From: SYIM01 sp041182885
GTDB lineage: Bacteria; Pseudomonadota; Gammaproteobacteria; Burkholderiales; Burkholderiaceae_E
NCBI GenBank assembly: GCA_049423065.1
Contig: JBMSQB010000006.1
Span: 17,368-81,367, forward strand
DNA: 64,000 nucleotides
Reading direction: 5' to 3'
Part shown: piece after piece, positions 1-7,996 of the stretch
How positions within the stretch are numbered: the stretch's first letter is position 1
How the letters are laid out: the number at the start of each line of letters is the position of its first letter
Notes under the pieces: generated by a model
What the model saw: the letters and a program-made list of their open reading frames with translations, nothing else
What the model was told of the DNA's origin: nothing
Databases searched by the model: none
Made by a program: the position numbers and the translations under genes

Positions 1-1075
1 TGCCGATGGTCTCGCCAACCGGGTGGTCGTGGTGGCTTGGCACCAGTGCGAGAAGGGTCGCGCCACTTGGAAGCCTGAGCGTGTAAAGAAACTGCGCGCC
101 CCGGAATGCCTTGCGGATGACCTGCGCATGCACCGGGCTCGCGTCATCATGGATCACATCATCGGGGCGCAGAAGCACCGTGACCTCTCCGCCTGGCGCA
201 GCCACGGCTGAGGCGATCGCCTGATCGCTGCGCGCCAGAATCGGCAACGTGCCCAATTCGATTTCAATCTGCGCCTCGCCCTGCGCGTGCCGAACCCTGC
301 CGGGGAGAAACGCGCCGTGTCCCACAAAGTCAGCCACCTCGCGCGATGCTGGTCGGTGATAGAGCCGGTAAGGGGTGTCCCATTGCGCAATCCGGCCGTC
401 GATCATGACCCCGACGCTGTCGGCCATCGCGAAGGCCTCGTGCTGATCATGCGTGACCAGAAGCGTGGTGATGGACGCTGCCTTGAGGAGTTCCCGCAAC
501 TCCAGTGCAAGCCGCTCGCGCAATTCGGGGTCCAGGCTCGAGAAGGGTTCGTCGAGCAGCAGCAGCGACGGTGCCGGTGCAAGGGCTCGCGCAAGCGCAA
601 CCCGCTGCTGCTGGCCACCGGACAGTTCGTGCGGGAACCGGTGTCGCATGCCTTCCAGCCCGACCAGATGCAGCATCTCCTCGACCCGGGCCTCGCGTTC
701 GGCGGCCGAGCGGCCTCGCAGCCCGAACGCCACGTTGGCGGAAATGTCGAGATGAGGAAATAGCGCGAAGTCCTGAAAAACAACGCCGGTTGCCCGGGCT
801 TCGGGCGGCACCCACGCGCCTGGCCCGACCACGGTTCGGCCGACGATCTGTACGGTGCCGCGCTCCGGGCGAACGAAACCGGCGATGGCCCGAAGCGCCG
901 TGGACTTGCCGCAGCCGGAAGCCCCGAGCAGGCAGCCGATCTCGCCAGGGGCGAGGGTAAAGCCGAGACCGTCGAGCACGCGCTGAGGTCGGCCAGTGCG
1001 CGCGAATACCACCGACAGGTCGTCGACCGTGAGGGCGGGGCCTGTCGGAGCGAGTGGGGCGTATTGCGAATGCAT
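1..1075 (-). CDS. Iron(III)-type ABC transporter ATP-binding protein (FbpC-like), 3' end outside window
   Basis: This is the nucleotide-binding subunit of an importer, probably for ferric iron. The frame is open from an ATG at 1075 to the left edge, giving 358 visible residues with no stop. The Walker A motif GASGCGKST lies at residues 51-59, followed by the signature LSGGQQQ, the Walker B motif LLLLDEPFSSLD and the switch motif VTHDQHEA. The remaining part resembles the C-terminal regulatory region of the FbpC/PotA subfamily. The gene is divergent from the permease at 1115, and the two share a short promoter. The start is uncertain because the ATG lies inside a Fur-like sequence with only a weak ribosome site. 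The iron assignment rests on the fused permease and that sequence. Another anion or polyamine substrate is possible. Confidence 0.85.
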   Translation of the reverse strand, partial: MHSQYAPLAPTGPALTVDDLSVVFARTGRPQRVLDGLGFTLAPGEIGCLLGASGCGKSTALRAIAGFVRPERGTVQIVGRTVVGPGAWVPPEARATGVVFQDFALFPHLDISANVAFGLRGRSAAEREARVEEMLHLVGLEGMRHRFPHELSGGQQQRVALARALAPAPSLLLLDEPFSSLDPELRERLALELRELLKAASITTLLVTHDQHEAFAMADSVGVMIDGRIAQWDTPYRLYHRPASREVADFVGHGAFLPGRVRHAQGEAQIEIELGTLPILARSDQAIASAVAAPGGEVTVLLRPDDVIHDDASPVHAQVIRKAFRGAQFLYTLRLPSGATLLALVPSHHDHPVGETIG

Positions 1076-1093
1076 ATAATTCTCGTTTGGATA
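1067..1093. promoter_or_regulatory. Candidate Fur box in the divergent transporter promoter
   Basis: The AT-rich stretch contains TATAATTCTCGTTT, which resembles betaproteobacterial Fur sites of the AATAATTCTCATTT type, in an otherwise GC-rich region. It lies between the divergent iron-type ABC genes and overlaps the palindrome ATGCAT at 1070-1075, where both genes could start. This is a resemblance seen by eye and was not scored with a matrix. Confidence 0.35.
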
Positions 1094-1114
1094 GTTTATC
1101 GCGGGAAACGCCTG

Positions 1115-2800
1115 GTGTTCTCTGCATGGTCAAGACTCAAGACTGGCGCGTTTCCCGGAGCGCCGGTTGGCGCGGCTACGGTGCTGGTTGCGCTCGCGCT
1201 TGCCGCGCCGGCGCTGGCCCTGGCAGTGCTCGCGTTGGCCGGCATGTTCGAGAGCACTGCAACGCTGTCGCATCTGGGCCTGACCGTGCTGCCGCGCTAT
1301 GCGGCCACGACGGCTCTGCTCACTGCTGCGGTAGTGGTGATCGTGCTTGCAGTGGGGGTGGGCGCAGCCTGGCTGATTGCGGCATTCGAATTCCCGGGGC
1401 GGCGCGCGCTCGCATGGGTCCTGGTGTTGCCGATGGCAATGCCTGCCTTTGTCATGGGCTACGCCTACACCGATTTTCTTGCGCCGTCCGGGGCGCTGCA
1501 GTCCGCATTGCGCCGCGCAACCGGATGGGAAATCGGCGACTACTGGTTCCCAGACGTGCACAGCTGGCCGTCGGCTGCGTTGTGCCTCGGCCTTGCGCTG
1601 TACCCCTACGTATATCTCCTCGCGCGCACGGCGTTTGCCGAGCGCAGTGCCTCGCTCGCCGAGGCCGCCCGAACGCTCGGACTGGGCCCGTTCGAAGTCT
1701 GGTGGCGAGTCACCTGGCCGGTGGCGCGTCCCGCGGTAGCCGCCGGGGTGGCGCTTGCCACCATGGAAACGCTTGCTGATTTCGGTACCGTCAGCTATTT
1801 CGCTGTGGATACATTCACGGCCGGAATTTTCCGCGCTTGGCAGTCACTGGGCGACCGTGCGGGCGCGGCGCAATTGGCGCTGGTGCTGCTGGTTGTTGTC
1901 ATGGCACTGGTCTGGATCGAACGCATCCAGCGTGGGCGCATGCAGTTCCACGCGCGTTCGACGCAATCCCCCGAGCGAACGGTGCTTCGGGGCGCGCGGG
2001 CCTGGAGTGCTTTCGTGGCTTGCGCGATGCCTGGGTTGCTCGGCTTTGTGGTGCCGGCGGTGCTGCTGCTCGTCACCGGTGTGGGAAGTGAGTCGGGGGT
2101 AGACGCTCGACTGCTCGACTGGGTCGCCAATACGGCGCTCCTGGGGGCAGGCGGGGCAGCGCTGGTGGTTCCGCTCGCGCTGCTTGGTGCGTATGCCCTG
2201 CGCGTGTCGGGCGGTCGGTGGGTTCGCCTGGCGCTCGGTCTCGCCAATACTGGCTATGCCATCCCCGGACTGGTGCTGGGCGTGGGGCTGCTCGTGCTTG
2301 CCGGGCTGACCTCACAGGGATTGGCCTGGATGGGCGCTTTGATTGGGTGGCAGACACCGTTGATTGCCGGAGGCATTGCGGGCGTTTACTACGCTTACAC
2401 CGTGCGCTTCTTTCCGGTGGGGTTCCAGGGGATTGATGCCGGGCTGCGGCGCATCAGCCCCTCCATGGATCAAAGCGCCAGAAGCCTGGGCCGCGGGTTC
2501 TGGGGGGTACTGCGGGAAGTGCATTGGCCGCTGATGCGAAGAACCGTCGCGGTGGCAGGGCTGCTGGTCTTTGTGGATTCGGTCAAGGAGCTGCCCGCCA
2601 CGCTGGTGCTGCGCCCCTTCGACTTCGACACGCTGGCGGTGGTGGCCTATCACTTTGCAGCAGATGAACGACTCGCCGAGGCGGCCTGGCCATCGCTCCT
2701 CATTGTGCTGGTGGGTCTGGTGCCGGTGGTGTGGCTGTCGCGAATCACCCTTTCCGACCCGTCGGGTGGCGGGTCGAGTGGCGGGGCTGCGAGCGGTTGA
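1115..2800 (+). CDS. Iron(III)-type ABC transporter permease (FbpB-like, fused two-domain)
   Basis: This is an inner-membrane permease with two fused BinPD transport domains, typical of FbpB/SfuB iron importers. It has about twelve hydrophobic segments. Each half carries an EAA-type loop: ASLAEAARTLGLGPFEVWWR in the first, and a similar SMDQSARSLG region in the second. It would pair with the divergent ATPase; no periplasmic iron receptor is visible in the window. The GTG at 1115 gives 561 residues and keeps the Fur-like sequence upstream. ATG 1070 or TTG 1064 would also be in frame but would put the start inside that sequence with no ribosome site. The frame ends at 2800, shortly before tRNA-Val. 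Confidence 0.85.
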   Translation: MFSAWSRLKTGAFPGAPVGAATVLVALALAAPALALAVLALAGMFESTATLSHLGLTVLPRYAATTALLTAAVVVIVLAVGVGAAWLIAAFEFPGRRALAWVLVLPMAMPAFVMGYAYTDFLAPSGALQSALRRATGWEIGDYWFPDVHSWPSAALCLGLALYPYVYLLARTAFAERSASLAEAARTLGLGPFEVWWRVTWPVARPAVAAGVALATMETLADFGTVSYFAVDTFTAGIFRAWQSLGDRAGAAQLALVLLVVVMALVWIERIQRGRMQFHARSTQSPERTVLRGARAWSAFVACAMPGLLGFVVPAVLLLVTGVGSESGVDARLLDWVANTALLGAGGAALVVPLALLGAYALRVSGGRWVRLALGLANTGYAIPGLVLGVGLLVLAGLTSQGLAWMGALIGWQTPLIAGGIAGVYYAYTVRFFPVGFQGIDAGLRRISPSMDQSARSLGRGFWGVLREVHWPLMRRTVAVAGLLVFVDSVKELPATLVLRPFDFDTLAVVAYHFAADERLAEAAWPSLLIVLVGLVPVVWLSRITLSDPSGGGSSGGAASG

Positions 2801-2814
2801 GAGCGCCTTGCCGC

Positions 2815-2841
2815 TTGGTGCTGCGCGACCTCTGCTATGAT
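2815..2841 (+). promoter_or_regulatory. Promoter of tRNA-Val
   Basis: A -10 hexamer TATGAT lies at 2836-2841, eleven bases before the mature tRNA. A weak -35, TTGGTG at 2815-2820, has a short 15-base spacer. The -10 position fits a stable-RNA start near 2848. The -35 is doubtful. Confidence 0.45.
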
Positions 2842-2851
2842 TTCGGTTTGC

Positions 2852-2928
2852 AGGCGCGTAGCTCAGCTGGTTAGAGCACCACCTTGACATGGTGGGGGTC
2901 GTTGGTTCGAGTCCAATCGCGCCTACCA
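2852..2928 (+). tRNA. tRNA-Val (GAC anticodon)
   Basis: This is a 77-base cloverleaf. The acceptor arm AGGCGCG pairs with CGCGCCT, followed by discriminator A and an encoded CCA. The anticodon stem CCACC/GGTGG encloses TTGACAT, giving anticodon GAC (valine). The T arm contains TTCGAGT. A terminator follows directly. Confidence 0.97.
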
Positions 2929-2932
2929 GCAC

Positions 2933-2970
2933 AAACCTCCGGTGAGTCGTTGATTTGCCGGAGGTTTTTT
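2933..2970 (+). terminator. Rho-independent terminator after tRNA-Val
   Basis: A ten-base stem, AAACCTCCGG at 2933-2942 and CCGGAGGTTT at 2958-2967, encloses a 15-base loop and runs into a T tract ending at 2970. It would end the tRNA-Val transcript before the HNH gene. Confidence 0.88.
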
Positions 2971-3058
2971 ATTGGTGGATGCTGAAGCGGTGGGCCCACG
3001 AAGCCAAGCCATTCTCGGGCAGCAGGCAGAGAAGTCCACGCGTTAAGCGATCTTTACG

Positions 3059-3412
3059 ATGAAGGGCCGGATCAATCGACTTCGCGCGCAGGCAGACGCG
3101 GTACCCAACGCGCCCCTCAGGCCAGCCCGCGTTATCTGCCCGCTGTGCGATCGGGAGATTCCGCCATCACAGCGAGATGCTCATCATCTGGTGCCAAAGT
3201 CGCGAGGCGGTGTGAAAACGGCTTGGCTGCACCGGATCTGTCACCGCCAGTTGCATGCGCTCTTCAGTGAAAGCGAACTCGCCCGCGAGTATCACGATGT
3301 GGCTGCATTGCGTCAGCATCCGGAAATGTCGCTGTTTCTCGATTGGGTTCGACGCAAGCCTGACGACTTTTACGAACGGACCCGCAAGAGCCGGCGTTTG
3401 CGATCGGGTTAG
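3059..3412 (+). CDS. Small HNH endonuclease-domain protein
   Basis: This is a 117-residue protein with a zinc-finger HNH nuclease core. A CPLC pair (C27, C30) is followed by AHHLVPKSRGG with the HH pair at 42-43, and then HRICHRQLHALF with C61, H62 and a later histidine. Small stand-alone proteins of this type occur widely in proteobacteria, and I know of no settled role. It has its own ATG start and sits alone between the tRNA-Val terminator and thrS. No toxin, methylase or phage neighbours suggest a restriction or mobile function. The family call is firm; nuclease activity and target are unknown. Confidence 0.8.
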   Translation: MKGRINRLRAQADAVPNAPLRPARVICPLCDREIPPSQRDAHHLVPKSRGGVKTAWLHRICHRQLHALFSESELAREYHDVAALRQHPEMSLFLDWVRRKPDDFYERTRKSRRLRSG

Positions 3413-3580
3413 CACACCCATCGCGTGCGGAATCGGCACCACACTCTTACCGCTGTCGTGGCAACTCGATCGAGCTTACCCTGCCTGTCATCTCTTGCCG
3501 TGCGGCTCGACTGCACCGTCGTTTGGCGCGCGCGCGGTTCTGTCGGAAAATCGCGGCTGTTTCAGTCGCATTGAGCGCAA

Positions 3581-5500
3581 ATGATCACCATCACGCTTCC
3601 GGACGGCTCGCGCCGAGAATTTTCTGCCCCTCCCACCGTGGCCGAGGTGGCTGCCTCGATTGGCGCAGGCCTGGCGAAGGCCGCACTGGCCGGGCGTATC
3701 GAGGGTCGGCTGGTTGATACCTCACACCGTATCGAGTCTGACGCTACGCTGTCGATCGTGACCGATCGGGAGCCCGACGGCGTGGACATCATTCGACACT
3801 CCACCGCCCACCTGCTTGCCTATGCGGTCAAAGAGCTGTTTCCCGATGCGCAGGTGACCATTGGGCCGGTCATCGAAAACGGCTTCTATTACGACTTCTC
3901 CTACAAGCGGCCCTTCACGCCCGAAGACCTTCAGGCGATCGAAGCCAAGATGGCCGAGCTCGCGAAGAAAGACGAAGCCGTGTCGCGCGAGGTCTGGCAA
4001 CGCGACGACGCAGTCAGGTATTTCGAATCGATCGGTGAAAAATACAAGGCCGAGATCATTTCATCGATTCCCGCCAGCGAGCCGATCGGTCTTTATCGCG
4101 AAGGCAATTTCATTGACCTGTGCCGCGGGCCTCATGTGCCCTCTACCGGCAAACTCAAGGTCTTCAAGCTGATGAAACTCGCAGGCGCCTACTGGCGCGG
4201 CGACTCCCGCAACGAGATGCTGCAACGCATCTACGGCACGGCCTGGGCCAAGAAGGAAGACCAGGACGCCTATCTGCATATGCTTGAAGAGGCCGAACGG
4301 CGCGACCACCGAAAGCTCGGGCGCGAACTCGACCTGTTTCACATGCAGGACAACGCCCCGGGCATGGTGTTCTGGCACCCGCGTGGATGGACGCTCTGGC
4401 AGCAGGTCGAGCAGTACATGCGTCGCGTTTATCAGGATAACGGCTACCAGGAAGTGCGCTGCCCCCAGATTCTCGACCGTTCCCTATGGGAGCGCTCCGG
4501 CCACTGGGAAAACTACAAGGACAACATGTTCACCACGGCTTCGGAAAATCGCGACTATGCGGTGAAGCCGATGAATTGTCCTGGGCATGTGCAGGTTTAC
4601 AACTCTGCGCTGCGGAGCTATCGCGATCTGCCGCTTCGGTATGGCGAGTTTGGCAACTGCCATCGCAATGAACCTTCGGGCGCGCTGCACGGCATCATGC
4701 GGGTGCGAGGCTTTGTGCAAGATGACGGCCACATCTTCTGTACCGAAGAGCAGATTCTCGACGAATGTGTGGCCTACACTGAGTTGCTCCACCAGGTGTA
4801 TCGCGACTTTGGGTTTGAGCAGATTCTTTACAAGGTCGCCACGCGGCCGGAAAAGCGTGTGGGCGATGACGCGCTCTGGGATCGCGCCGAGCACGCACTC
4901 ATGGAGAGCCTTCGCCGGTCGGGCGTCGATTTCGTGATCGCGCCGGGCGATGGCGCGTTCTATGGACCGAAGATCGAGTACACCCTGAAAGATGCGCTGG
5001 GACGACCCTGGCAGTGCGGCACCATGCAGGTTGACTTCAACATGCCGCAGCGGCTTGGTGCCGAGTATGTGGCCGAAGACAACACCCGCCGGCATCCGGT
5101 CATGCTGCACCGTGCGATCGTCGGCTCGCTCGAGCGTTTCATCGGCATCCTGATCGAAAATCATGCCGGTGCACTGCCGATGTGGCTCGCGCCCGTGCAG
5201 GCAATGATCCTGACCATCACCGACGCACAGGCGGATTACGCGCGAGATGTTGCACAAGCGCTGAAAAAACAAGGGTTTAGGGTTGAGTCCGATTTGCGGA
5301 ATGAAAAGATCAACTATAAAATCCGGGAAAACAGCCTGCAGAAGCTTCCTTATCTCCTGGTCGTAGGCGACAAGGAGCGTCAGGCTGGCATGGTGGCCGT
5401 GCGTGCGCGCGGCGGGCTTGACCTGGGGTCCATGTCGATCGCGGCGTTCGCTGAGCGCCTGGCGCTCGAGGTGGAAAACAAGACAAGTCAGCCGAAGTGA
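3581..5500 (+). CDS. thrS: Threonine--tRNA ligase
   Basis: This cytoplasmic class II synthetase charges tRNA-Thr. The 639 residues match the full family length. An N-terminal TGS domain is followed by the editing domain with HSTAH (H73 and H77) and DLCRGPH. The catalytic core has the MNCPGH zinc cysteine, motif 2 around HRNEPSGALHG, the DGHIF histidine and motif 3 with VMLHRAIVGSLERF. The C-terminal anticodon-binding domain ends near LEVENK. It begins the conserved thrS-infC-rpmI-rplT-pheST-ihfA-merR block. The ATG at 3581 gives the standard MITITLPDGS N-terminus, although the ribosome site is weak. Confidence 0.98.
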   Translation: MITITLPDGSRREFSAPPTVAEVAASIGAGLAKAALAGRIEGRLVDTSHRIESDATLSIVTDREPDGVDIIRHSTAHLLAYAVKELFPDAQVTIGPVIENGFYYDFSYKRPFTPEDLQAIEAKMAELAKKDEAVSREVWQRDDAVRYFESIGEKYKAEIISSIPASEPIGLYREGNFIDLCRGPHVPSTGKLKVFKLMKLAGAYWRGDSRNEMLQRIYGTAWAKKEDQDAYLHMLEEAERRDHRKLGRELDLFHMQDNAPGMVFWHPRGWTLWQQVEQYMRRVYQDNGYQEVRCPQILDRSLWERSGHWENYKDNMFTTASENRDYAVKPMNCPGHVQVYNSALRSYRDLPLRYGEFGNCHRNEPSGALHGIMRVRGFVQDDGHIFCTEEQILDECVAYTELLHQVYRDFGFEQILYKVATRPEKRVGDDALWDRAEHALMESLRRSGVDFVIAPGDGAFYGPKIEYTLKDALGRPWQCGTMQVDFNMPQRLGAEYVAEDNTRRHPVMLHRAIVGSLERFIGILIENHAGALPMWLAPVQAMILTITDAQADYARDVAQALKKQGFRVESDLRNEKINYKIRENSLQKLPYLLVVGDKERQAGMVAVRARGGLDLGSMSIAAFAERLALEVENKTSQPK

Positions 5501-5589
5501 TGCCGGTCTGGCCGGGCAACGCGTGGAGGCGTTGTCGGGTCAGGCTCCCAGGCGTCCTGCGTGTTGCACGGTCGTTTGTTTTTTGTTCC

Positions 5590-5605
5590 GGAGGATCCCA
5601 GCATC
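5590..5605 (+). promoter_or_regulatory. infC ribosome-binding site with AUC start codon
   Basis: A strong GGAGG lies at 5590-5594. After an eight-base spacer comes ATC at 5603-5605, in frame with infC. No ATG occurs in this frame near the expected N-terminus, and homologous IF3 proteins start at the equivalent residue. This matches the known use of rare AUU/AUC starts in infC for IF3 autoregulation. Confidence 0.85.
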
Positions 5606-6142
5606 GTTACAAAAGCGCCCATAGCCGCTGAACGCGAGCACCGCATCAACGGCGAAATCACTGTTCCTGAAATCCGGTTGATTGGCCCGGAAAACCAGCC
5701 GATCGGCATCGTCAGCACCCGCGAGGCGCTGCGAATGGCGGAAGAATCTGACGTCGATCTGGTCGAGATCGCGCCAACCGCCGTGCCGCCGGTCTGTCGT
5801 CTGATGGACTACGGCAAGTTCAAGTATCAGGAACAGAAACGAGCCCACGACGCGCGGCTCAAGCAGAAAATCATCCAGGTCAAGGAAGTGAAGTTTCGGC
5901 CGGGCACGGATGAGGGCGACTACCTGGTCAAGATGCGCAATGTGAAGCGCTTTCTCGAAGACGGTGACAAGGCGAAGATCACGCTTCGCTTCCGTGGCCG
6001 CGAGATGGCGCATCAGGAATTCGGTGTGCGGCTGCTCGACCGCATCCGCACCGAGCTTGAAGATGTGGCCATGGTCGAGCAGATGCCCAAGCTGGAGGGG
6101 CGTCAGATGATCATGGTGATCGCACCGAAGCGGAAGAAGTAG
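5603..6142 (+). CDS. infC: Translation initiation factor IF-3
   Basis: IF-3 binds the 30S subunit and checks start codon and initiator tRNA. From the ATC at 5603 the protein has 179 residues, the normal length. The N-terminal domain contains RINGEITVPEIRLIG, a basic linker contains YGKFKYQEQKRAHDA, and the C-terminal domain contains VKEVKFRPGT and ends KRKK. A GTG/TTG start near 5561 would add 14 residues that read through the ribosome site, which is unlikely. The rare AUC codon should make translation sensitive to IF-3 itself. It lies 102 bases after thrS and 138 before rpmI. Confidence 0.96.
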   Translation: MVTKAPIAAEREHRINGEITVPEIRLIGPENQPIGIVSTREALRMAEESDVDLVEIAPTAVPPVCRLMDYGKFKYQEQKRAHDARLKQKIIQVKEVKFRPGTDEGDYLVKMRNVKRFLEDGDKAKITLRFRGREMAHQEFGVRLLDRIRTELEDVAMVEQMPKLEGRQMIMVIAPKRKK

Positions 6143-6280
6143 CACAGGGTTTCGGTTCGGAGCGATCAGCAGAACACCAAAGCTTCCTCTGGGGAGCGGG
6201 TGAAGAAGCCGAGCGGGTTACCAAGTTCTGGCGCCGTGTCAGACACCTTGCAAGGCATTAAAAGGAAATCGGACGGCATC

Positions 6281-6478
6281 ATGCCCAAGATGAAAACCAA
6301 GAAAAGCGCTGCGAAGCGCTTCCGCGTGCGCGGCTCCGGCAGCGTCAAGCGCGGACAGGCGTTCAAGCGCCACATCCTCACCAAGAAAACCACCAAGAAC
6401 AAGCGGCAGCTTCGCGGAACCGAGGGCGTGCACAGCACGAACATGGCTTCCGTAAAAGCCATGCTGCCTTACGCATAA
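6281..6478 (+). CDS. rpmI: 50S ribosomal protein L35
   Basis: L35 is a 65-residue basic protein of the large subunit. It begins MPKMKTKKSAAKRF and contains the family region RHILTKKTTKNKRQLRG. The ATG at 6281 is preceded by an AAAAGGAAA ribosome site. An upstream start at 6200 would add 27 residues absent from L35. It lies ten bases before rplT and is very likely cotranscribed with infC and rplT. In enterobacteria L20 represses this pair by binding the mRNA. The 138-base infC-rpmI gap could hold such a structure, but I did not resolve one. Confidence 0.97.
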   Translation: MPKMKTKKSAAKRFRVRGSGSVKRGQAFKRHILTKKTTKNKRQLRGTEGVHSTNMASVKAMLPYA

Positions 6479-6488
6479 GGAGCGCGCG

Positions 6489-6848
6489 ATGCCTCGAGTC
6501 AAACGTGGAGTCACGGCGCGCGCGCGCCACAAGAAGGTCCTGGCCCTGGCCAAGGGTTACCGCGGTCGCCGCGGCAATGTGTTTCGCATTGCCAAGCAGG
6601 CGGTCATGCGGGCGGGTCAATATGCGTATCGCGACCGCCGCAATCGCAAGCGTGTGTTCCGTGCACTCTGGATCGCCCGGATCAATGCTGCCTCGCGTGA
6701 GCATGGCTTGAGTTACAGCCGGCTCATCAACGGCTTGAACCGTGCCTCGATCGGTCTTGACCGAAAGGTGCTGGCAGAGCTCGCAGTCAACGACAAGGCG
6801 GCGTTTGCCTCCATCGTTGGCCAGGCCAAGGCGGCGCTCGCTGCCTGA
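6489..6848 (+). CDS. rplT: 50S ribosomal protein L20
   Basis: L20 is a large-subunit assembly protein that binds 23S rRNA. The 119 residues are the normal length. The basic N-terminus MPRVKRGVTARARHKKVL and the central segment GYRGRRGNVFRIAKQAVMRAG are diagnostic. AAGGAG just before the ATG is a strong ribosome site. It follows rpmI by ten bases and precedes pheS by 132 bases, a gap that contains a GC-rich hairpin. Confidence 0.98.
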   Translation: MPRVKRGVTARARHKKVLALAKGYRGRRGNVFRIAKQAVMRAGQYAYRDRRNRKRVFRALWIARINAASREHGLSYSRLINGLNRASIGLDRKVLAELAVNDKAAFASIVGQAKAALAA

Positions 6849-6862
6849 TCGTCAGGGAATGC

Positions 6863-6888
6863 AGGCGGCCGCTTGACCCGGGCCGCCT
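6863..6888 (+). other. GC-rich hairpin between rplT and pheS
   Basis: AGGCGGCC at 6863-6870 pairs with GGCCGCCT at 6881-6888 around a ten-base loop. ATGCAGG and CCTGCAT flank it and could extend the structure after a bulge. There is no following T tract, so it is not a standard terminator. It may be a processing site, a 3' stabiliser or part of a pheST leader. Confidence 0.45.
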
Positions 6889-6980
6889 TGCTCCCTGCAT
6901 GTCGTCTTGCCGGAAGCAGTTGAAAGACAGGTGCCCTGTCAACAGGCGCCAGCCTCGGCTGTCTCAGGAGTCGAACCCCC

Positions 6981-7985
6981 ATGGATTCAACGCTGTCCGA
7001 CCTCGTCGAGCAGGCTCGCGTAGCGCTTGCCGAGTCGGCCGACACCACGTCTCTTGCCAACGCCAAGGCGCGTTTTCTGGGGCGCGATGGAAGTCTCACT
7101 GCTCGGATGAAGGCGCTCGGGTCTTTGTCAGGCGAGCAGAAGGCGGCGGCTGGCCGAGAGCTGAATGTCGCCAAGCAGGCGATCGAGGCGCTGGTCAGTT
7201 CGCGCGAGGCGGAGATTGCGCGCGCGCAACTCGAGGCGCGTCTTGCGCAGGAATCGGTTGATGTCACGCTCCCCGGTCGCGGGATGGGCGCGGGTGGGCT
7301 GCATCCCATCACGCTCACCATTGCGCGTATCGAGGCCATCTTTCACTCGATCGGTTTCGATGTGGCCGACGGCCCCGAAATTGAAGAGGATTTTTACAAC
7401 TTCACCGCGCTCAACACGCCGGAGAACCACCCCGCGCGCTCCATGCACGACACGTTCTATGTGGAGGGCGGGCTCCTGCTTCGCACCCATACCTCGCCCG
7501 TGCAGGTGCGGTATGCGCGCATGCATCCGCCGCCCATTCGGGTGATCGCGCCGGGCAAAACCTACCGGGTGGATTCCGATGCCACGCATTCGCCCATGTT
7601 TCACCAGTTCGAGGGGCTGTGGATCGACGAGGACATCAGCTTCGCCGACCTGAAGAGCGTTTACTCCGATTTCCTGCGACGCTTTTTCGAAAGCGATTCG
7701 CTAGATGTTCGGTTCCGGCCGTCGTATTTCCCGTTTACCGAGCCCTCGGCCGAGATCGATATCCGCTTTCCCGATGGCCCGCTTGCCGGCCGTTGGCTGG
7801 AAGTGAGCGGGTCGGGACAGGTGCACCCGAATGTCGTTCGCAATTTCGGGCTGGATCCCGAGCGCTGGGTTGGCTTTGCATTTGGCTCGGGGATCGAGCG
7901 TTTGGCAATGCTTCGCTACGGCATTGGCGACCTTCGACTCTTTTACGAAAACGATCTGCGTTTCCTTCAGCAGTTCAACCGATAG
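6981..7985 (+). CDS. pheS: Phenylalanine--tRNA ligase alpha subunit
   Basis: This is the catalytic subunit of the cytoplasmic alpha2-beta2 enzyme that charges tRNA-Phe. The 334 residues match family length. An N-terminal coiled-coil of about 85 residues is followed by the class II core with the motif 2 region HDTFYV and LLLRTHTSPVQVR. Motif 3 is FAFGSGIERLAMLRYGI near the C-terminus. The ATG at 6981 yields MDSTLSDLVEQ, a typical N-terminus. pheT starts 11 bases after the stop, consistent with coupled expression. Confidence 0.98.
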   Translation: MDSTLSDLVEQARVALAESADTTSLANAKARFLGRDGSLTARMKALGSLSGEQKAAAGRELNVAKQAIEALVSSREAEIARAQLEARLAQESVDVTLPGRGMGAGGLHPITLTIARIEAIFHSIGFDVADGPEIEEDFYNFTALNTPENHPARSMHDTFYVEGGLLLRTHTSPVQVRYARMHPPPIRVIAPGKTYRVDSDATHSPMFHQFEGLWIDEDISFADLKSVYSDFLRRFFESDSLDVRFRPSYFPFTEPSAEIDIRFPDGPLAGRWLEVSGSGQVHPNVVRNFGLDPERWVGFAFGSGIERLAMLRYGIGDLRLFYENDLRFLQQFNR

Positions 7986-7996
7986 GATTTCCCCGA

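Noticed and set aside
447..1133. A 228-residue minus-strand frame at the left end
   Set aside because: It is out of frame with the real ATPase gene, which is open to the window edge and carries all ABC motifs.
7619..7996. Upstream extension of the pheT frame inside pheS
   Set aside because: The family N-terminus MRVPESWLRSF begins at 7997. The earlier part is pheS in the wrong frame.
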